Source: Anaeromyces robustus (Eukaryota > Neocallimastigomycota > Neocallimastigomycetes > Neocallimastigales > Neocallimastigaceae). From it: a stretch of 29,296 nucleotides of DNA. Location of the stretch: NCBI GenBank assembly GCA_002104895.1, contig MCFG01000227.1, forward strand, positions 82,501 to 111,796, read 5' to 3'. The notes under the pieces were generated by a model. That model did not search any database. It saw only the letters and a program-made list of their open reading frames with translations, and had not been told where the DNA came from. The number at the start of each line of letters is the position of its first letter. Within the stretch, counting starts at the first letter, position 1. The position numbers were made by a program, and so were the translations under genes. This document shows positions 24,397 to 29,296 of this stretch, piece by piece.

Positions 24397-26115
24397 CTGT
24401 CTTCCAAAGCTTGTGTTAAAATTAATGGACAATTTTCCGATTCCTTCAGTATACTTAAAGGAGTTCGACAAGGATGTCCCTTATCTCCTATACTTTTTAA
24501 TTTGTTTATCAACGACATCTTCAACGATTGCCTGCATAATGGTGTGAAAATAGATACTGAATATTGTTGTGGAGGATTATTTGCTGATGATATTGTTCTT
24601 TGTGCCCCTAGTAGATCTCGTATGAATAAACTTCTTCGCTCAGTTAGTAAATGGGCTAAGGACAATGAGATGACTTTTGGAATTAATAAATGTGCCACAT
24701 TTGCTGTTAGACATGAAAATTCGGAATATATTCTTAGAGAAGACCCTACCTTTTATTTAACAGGAATCCCAATCCCTAAAACAGATTGTTATACTTACCT
24801 TGGTGTTCCCTTTCACAAATCTCTAGATTTAAAATTCGTTATTAGTAAAATGAAAAATAAAGTTAGTAAGGCTTTGTTTTCAATTCAAGGTTTTTTAAAA
24901 AATGATCTGATTTCTATTCCTCTTAAAAGAACTTTATTCTCTGCAAAAGTTATTGGACAAGTTTCCTATTACGCTCCTTTGCTTGGTTCTAACAAAAACA
25001 ATACTAGTTCTACACAAACAATTATTAACAAAGGTTTTTATTGGATTTTAGGCTACTCGAAACCTAATTCTTTTGTTTCTATTTATTGCATCTCAAAAGA
25101 ACTCAATATTCCTCCACTTTCTGGTAAATGTGCTTTAGCTCAGGTTAGATGTTTTAATAAGTGGAAGGACTCCAACTGCATTATCTCTAAGATAGTTAAT
25201 AATGTTGCTACAACAAGAAAATGGACTTGGGACAAAGAAAGTAAAATATTAAATGATAAATTAAACAATATTTCATCCTCTTCTAAAGAAATTATGGAAT
25301 TCTATTGGGACAGAGACATGAACAGTGATAAATCAATTAAAGCTAAAACTTATAAAATGTACAAATTTGAAGAATCAAGGAATTACTTAAAACTTAATCT
25401 AGAATATCCTGAATATAGCAAAGGTTTTAGGTGGATACTTAGGGCAAGATGTGGATATAAAATTGATGCTAGAGTTGCAAAAGCTGCTAAAATGATTAAT
25501 AATTCTTGTCCTAATTGTTGTTCATGTTGTTTCCATTGTGACAGTTATCAGAGAATTGATCATTGGTTTATAAATTGTTTCTTATTTAAAAATCTTCGTA
25601 TTGATCACTTCTCTGATCTAGATAGAAATTTTTTTTATTTTTTAGATAGTCTTTTTAATAGTTTAGTTAGGACCAGTAATAACCCTAGTGTAGATAATAG
25701 AATTAATAGTATTGTTAAGGGTTATAAAAATAGTAATAATATGAGGTTTAATAGTATTAGTAATATAGATATATTAGGTAATAAAAAAATAGTTAATAGG
25801 TACAGTATTTATATTTTTTTAATTGGTGGAAGGGATTATGGTTTTAGTGATAGAATTAACGATAGTCCATACAAAATGGAATGGGAATGTTTGTTTAAGT
25901 GTCAGACTGAATCTGGTACTTATTCAAAATCCCCATTCTTGTTGCGATCTGCGGCTCTATTGAATGATATCATGCCTGTTGTCTGTAAAAGACAACATAT
26001 ATTGTTCAATAAATTTAAAACCAACCTCTCCAGGAACGTCAATGCTGATAACACAGTAGGACAGCCTAGTAGGGCAAATGCCGATCCTATTTCCGACCCA
26101 AGTGGAATAGGATAG
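24397..26115 (+). CDS. Partial ORF2 of TRE element: reverse transcriptase and C-terminal Cys/His region
   Basis: The frame is open from the element junction to TAG at 26113-26115, 572 codons without a stop. An internal ATG at 24502 is not the native start; the true start was lost by truncation. Reverse-transcriptase motifs: GVRQGCPLSPILFNLFINDI (residues about 22-41), then the catalytic FADD box (about 62-65) and the KCATFAVR/YTYLGVPF region behind it. Later, about residues 371-396, is a Cys/His cluster (CPNCCSCCFHCDSYQRIDHW, then C), like the C-terminal zinc-finger-type region of TRE ORF2. The endonuclease and the front of the RT are absent, so this copy cannot encode working retrotransposition protein. 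The unbroken frame and clean flanks suggest recent insertion. Confidence 0.9.
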   Translation: MSSKACVKINGQFSDSFSILKGVRQGCPLSPILFNLFINDIFNDCLHNGVKIDTEYCCGGLFADDIVLCAPSRSRMNKLLRSVSKWAKDNEMTFGINKCATFAVRHENSEYILREDPTFYLTGIPIPKTDCYTYLGVPFHKSLDLKFVISKMKNKVSKALFSIQGFLKNDLISIPLKRTLFSAKVIGQVSYYAPLLGSNKNNTSSTQTIINKGFYWILGYSKPNSFVSIYCISKELNIPPLSGKCALAQVRCFNKWKDSNCIISKIVNNVATTRKWTWDKESKILNDKLNNISSSSKEIMEFYWDRDMNSDKSIKAKTYKMYKFEESRNYLKLNLEYPEYSKGFRWILRARCGYKIDARVAKAAKMINNSCPNCCSCCFHCDSYQRIDHWFINCFLFKNLRIDHFSDLDRNFFYFLDSLFNSLVRTSNNPSVDNRINSIVKGYKNSNNMRFNSISNIDILGNKKIVNRYSIYIFLIGGRDYGFSDRINDSPYKMEWECLFKCQTESGTYSKSPFLLRSAALLNDIMPVVCKRQHILFNKFKTNLSRNVNADNTVGQPSRANADPISDPSGIG

Positions 26116-26362
26116 ATCAATTTTACTTTAATTCTATATTTAGAATTAAGGGCTTGTATGGATTTATTGTTTTTAAATATTATTATACTATTTTTTTTTT
26201 CCCTCCAGTATTATTTATTATTATCTATAATATTTTATTGGTTTTTTTATTTTTTAGTATCATTTTTTTTCATTATGTGTTTTTTTATGATTCATGTATT
26301 TTAACATTTAAATTCAATAAAAGTGACGTACAAATTGTGTGCCATAAAAAAAAAAAAAAAAA
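24397..26362 (+). mobile_element. 5'-truncated tRNA-associated non-LTR retrotransposon (TRE3-like LINE)
   Basis: 1,966 bp: the 3' part of an ORF2-type frame, a 3' UTR of about 230 bp (26116-26345) and a 17-base poly(A) tail (26346-26362). It is flanked by a perfect 13-bp target-site duplication. The 5' end starts inside the reverse-transcriptase domain, the usual result of incomplete target-primed reverse transcription. Dictyostelid TRE3 elements are known to insert roughly 40-150 bp downstream of tRNA genes and TRE5 elements about 50 bp upstream. At 92 bp downstream of tRNA-Thr, with its 5' end nearer the tRNA, this copy fits TRE3. The exact subfamily cannot be named without alignment. Confidence 0.92.
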
Positions 26363-26375
26363 CTAATTATTATAT
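26363..26375 (+). repeat. 3' target-site duplication of TRE insertion
   Basis: CTAATTATTATAT directly after the poly(A) tail, identical in all 13 bases to 24384-24396. Confidence 0.9.
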
Positions 26376-26545
26376 ATAGATAAATTAGTAAAGAAAAATA
26401 ATAATAATCATAATAATAAAACATGGAAGTGTATTCTCTTCCTTTAATCTAAAAAGAAAATTTAATAAAAAATTAAATATTATATTATTTTTATCTTGAT
26501 AAATATTTTTTAATCAAAATATTAATTATTTTTATTTTATTTTTA

Positions 26546-26576
<31 letters not shown>

Positions 26577-27196
26577 TTATTTTTTTTAATTGTTATAAAT
26601 ATTTTTCATGTTTTAGCTTTATTTTATGTTCTTGGTATTTTTATTTTATAATATGGGTTAATTGATTTATTAAATTTTTATACATTATCTAATTCAAATT
26701 AATTTTTTTAATTTATTTACTTAATTAATATTATATGTATATATTAAATTAAATAAATAAAAATATATAAAATAAAATTTTTTTCTAAAAACTTTAGATA
26801 TTTTTATAAGAAATGATTTTTAAAAAATATAAAACAAAAAAATAAAATAAGAAAGTAATTAATATAAATTAAGAAAAATTTATAAATATATAAATTTAAA
26901 AAAATAAATAAATAAAAAAGTTCAATTTAATGTTTTAAATTGATAATTAATTAATAATACATTTAATATAATATAAATAATATTTCTCTATATAATAAAC
27001 AAAATATTTTGTTTATTCAAAAATAAATAATAAGCGAAAATTTCCTTTTAGTATAGAGAATAATTATAAATATATACCAAAAACTAAAATTTAAATTAAT
27101 AAAAGTAAATAAAAATATATAATAAAATATAAAATAAAATAAAATAGAATAGAATAAAAAAAAAGAAACTTGAAAAATTGTTATATTTATATAACT
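26376..27196. other. Intergenic region between TRE element and VPS52
   Basis: A/T-rich, with a (TTTTA)n-like run at about 26532-26585. The VPS52 promoter should lie here. Before the insertion, the tRNA gene and the VPS52 ATG would have been about 930 bp apart. No gene is seen. Confidence 0.7.
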
Positions 27197-27486
27197 ATGA
27201 ATGGAAAATATGATGATTTATTAATTCCAAAATCTTATGAAGTTTTTTTTGACGAAGTTAACGGTAATAATAATTAAAATAAATAATTTAAATATATTAT
27301 ATAAGTATAATAATATTTTTTATATATTATTTATAAATATACATATAGACAATCTAACAGAATTTAATAATGATTCACTTAATGATTCGGTTATAAAAGA
27401 AGCATTTGAAAATGTAAATTAATAGAAAAATGGATAGAAATTTTAATTGTTGTTAAATATAAAATCAAATTTGTATGAATATTAAC

Positions 27487-27517
<31 letters not shown>

Positions 27518-29296
27518 TGTATTTATTATTATATAATATGTTTTATTTATAAATAATAATGTGAAAATAAAAGAAAAGTGTGGATTTAAGAGAATACGCA
27601 AAACAAATAGAAAATGAATTAAATGATATTGAAGAAACACATATTTTAGAATGTATGATACAGTCAAATATTTTCCTATATATATTTTAATATTTCAAAA
27701 AAATATAAATAAATATTTTAATAATTATAAGCTAAAAAATAAATTAAAATTATTATTTTTTTTCTATAATTTTTGAAGATGTAAAACAAAGTCAATCTTT
27801 AATAGTTATTAATGATGAAATTAAAGTAAACAATTCAATAATAAAATACATATACTTCTATGCATATATATAACTTATATATATATATACTTTTTAATAT
27901 TATATTTTAATTAATAATTTACAAATATCTTTATATATATATTATATAACAACAAAAATTATTATTTATAAAGGATTGTGATTCCATTTTAAGTAGTATG
28001 GAAACTACATTAACCAAATTTAAAATGGAACTTGGTTTAATTAACAACGAAATCAGAAAATTACAAAATCATTCATTTTCAATAAATACAAAATTACATA
28101 ATAGAGAGGTAAATTAAAAATTTTTGGAAATATTTATATAAAGAAAATGACTTTATATAATATTTTATATAATTATATCAAAACTTTTAAATATTAAAAA
28201 TTTTCAATATATCAACATATAATTATTACAAAAAAAAAAAAAAGAAAGTTCAAAAAGAACTTGAAAAACTAATTACAGGAATTTTTGTATCACCTGATTT
28301 AATAAAGTATGAAAATACTTATTTTATATAAATGTATAAATTTCTTCAATAACAGATTTCCAATTAGTAATAATTATGTTGTATTTATTTTTATTTATGT
28401 ATTTATTTATATATTTATTTTTTTATTTTATTATTATTTTAAATATATTATTATTTTGAAATTATTCTATATTATAAAACTTATAATATATATATACATA
28501 AAAAGCCATATATGTGATGATAAAGTGGATGAGCAATATGTGAAAAATGTTATAGAATTAAATAGAATTATGAAATATGTAAAGGAACAACCAAATAAAA
28601 AATTAATACATTCATTAAAGGATATTGGTCCAGAACTAGAAAGATTACGTTTAATAGTACGTTAACTTATCTCATAAATTCATATAAATCATTTATAATA
28701 ATATAATCTATAAATACTATTAAAACATCATTTTTTATAAATAAATCAAATAAATGAAATTAATAATAATAACAAAAAAATTTTATTTTTTAATTATTTG
28801 AATAACTATAATATTTTAATTTTTCAAACAAATATAATATTCATTGGAAAATTATAATACTATTTTATAAAATCTACATGTACATTTATATAAATATTAA
28901 TATGGATTATTAATTATTAGACATCAATGAAAATACGAAATTTTTTCCTTGAAAAAATTAAATTGTTAAAAAGTCCAAATTCAAATGTACCTATGATTCA
29001 GAAAAATAGTTTTTTGAAATATAAAGACTTGTATACATTTTTATTAGATCGTTATAAGGAAGTTGCCATTGAAATACGTTTAAAATATATTTACACTATA
29101 AGATCATACTATCAATATATGTTTGAAAAATACACAAGACATATAGTAAAACTACAGGTAAACAGAATTGAAAAAAATAAAAAATAAAAATAAAATAAAA
29201 TAAAATAAAATAATAATCATAAAAAATTAAATAAATAATATTAATAAGATCTTAATTGAAACAAATCTGACAAATATATATATATATATATTAAAT
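27197..29296 (+). CDS. vps52: VPS52, GARP/EARP tethering complex subunit (5' part; runs off the window)
   Basis: Eight exons seen: 27197-27263, 27349-27413, 27574-27652, 27779-27825, 27974-28108, 28245-28306, 28506-28656, 28921-29157, then a donor (CAG|GTAAAC) with the next exon beyond the end. Phase is kept, giving 281 residues so far, about 40% of human VPS52 (723). Matches to the family: SVIKEAFENKSVDLREYA (human LVKEALKTGVDLRHYS), YVKQSQSLIVINDEIKDCDS, MKIRNFFLEKI (human TKIREFILQKI), NSFLKYKDLYTFLL. The N-terminal half is a coiled-coil that assembles with Vps51, Vps53 and Vps54 to tether endosome-derived vesicles at the trans-Golgi. The exon 3 acceptor (TAAAAG|AAAAGTGTG) and exon 6 acceptor were set by phase and homology; nearby alternative AGs shift the frame. 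The exon around intron 6 is the least conserved part. Confidence 0.9.

Noticed and set aside
24384-24698. Minus-strand frames over the TRE element (also 25920-26120)
   Set aside because: They are shadows of the reverse-transcriptase frame, and the first crosses the element junction.
26154-26366. 70-codon frame in the TRE 3' end
   Set aside because: It lies in the element's 3' UTR and ends in the poly(A) tail; its Phe/Tyr/Ile content is that of T-rich DNA.

Overview
This is nuclear DNA of a dictyostelid social amoeba, most likely a Dictyostelium close to D. discoideum. The evidence is extreme A+T richness outside exons, very long A/T homopolymers, (AAT)n and (AAAT)n arrays, short AT-rich GTAAGT/GTAATA...AG introns, Gln/Asn/Glu tracts inside a protein, and a tRNA-gene-associated non-LTR retrotransposon of TRE type. 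The species cannot be fixed from the sequence alone.

Layout: 1-3724, A/T-rich intergenic sequence with simple repeats. 3725-6442 (+), a large intronless Whi2-like BTB-fold protein with a long low-complexity insert. 6443-9530, 3 kb of intergenic DNA with long microsatellites. 9531-12620 (+), an eight-exon MFSD5-type (molybdate-anion transporter family) membrane carrier. 12621-13615, a convergent intergenic region with a strong hairpin. 13616-14288 (-), ubiquitin-S27a fusion, two exons. 15425-19212 (-), WDR75/Utp17 homologue, eight exons. 20537-21449 (-), POP5, four exons. 21450-23105, a divergent intergenic region with a palindrome-containing minisatellite and a TTTA-type microsatellite. 23106-23870 (+), ribosomal protein S2 (uS5), probably with an intron in its 5' leader. 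24220-24291 (+), tRNA-Thr(UGU). 24397-26362 (+), a 5'-truncated TRE-type LINE with a perfect 13-bp target-site duplication, inserted 92 bp downstream of the tRNA. 27197 to beyond the window end (+), the 5' part of VPS52, eight exons visible.

Four of the seven protein genes serve ribosome production or RNA processing: S27a and S2 (small-subunit proteins), WDR75 (SSU processome) and POP5 (RNase P/MRP). The tRNA gene is a substrate class of RNase P. This may be coincidence in a gene-dense region. The exon models were built by hand: every junction has GT/AG ends, reading phase is kept across each gene, and final lengths (453, 152, 832, 155 aa) agree closely with the families.

I found no convincing new multi-gene system. 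The points most worth following are the textbook-clean TRE insertion by a tRNA gene, a near-perfect 29-bp palindrome between rps2 and the tRNA, the palindromic minisatellite between pop5 and rps2, a G5-A68 mismatch in the tRNA acceptor stem, unexplained structure around the ubiquitin-S27a 3' end, and the Whi2-like protein itself.
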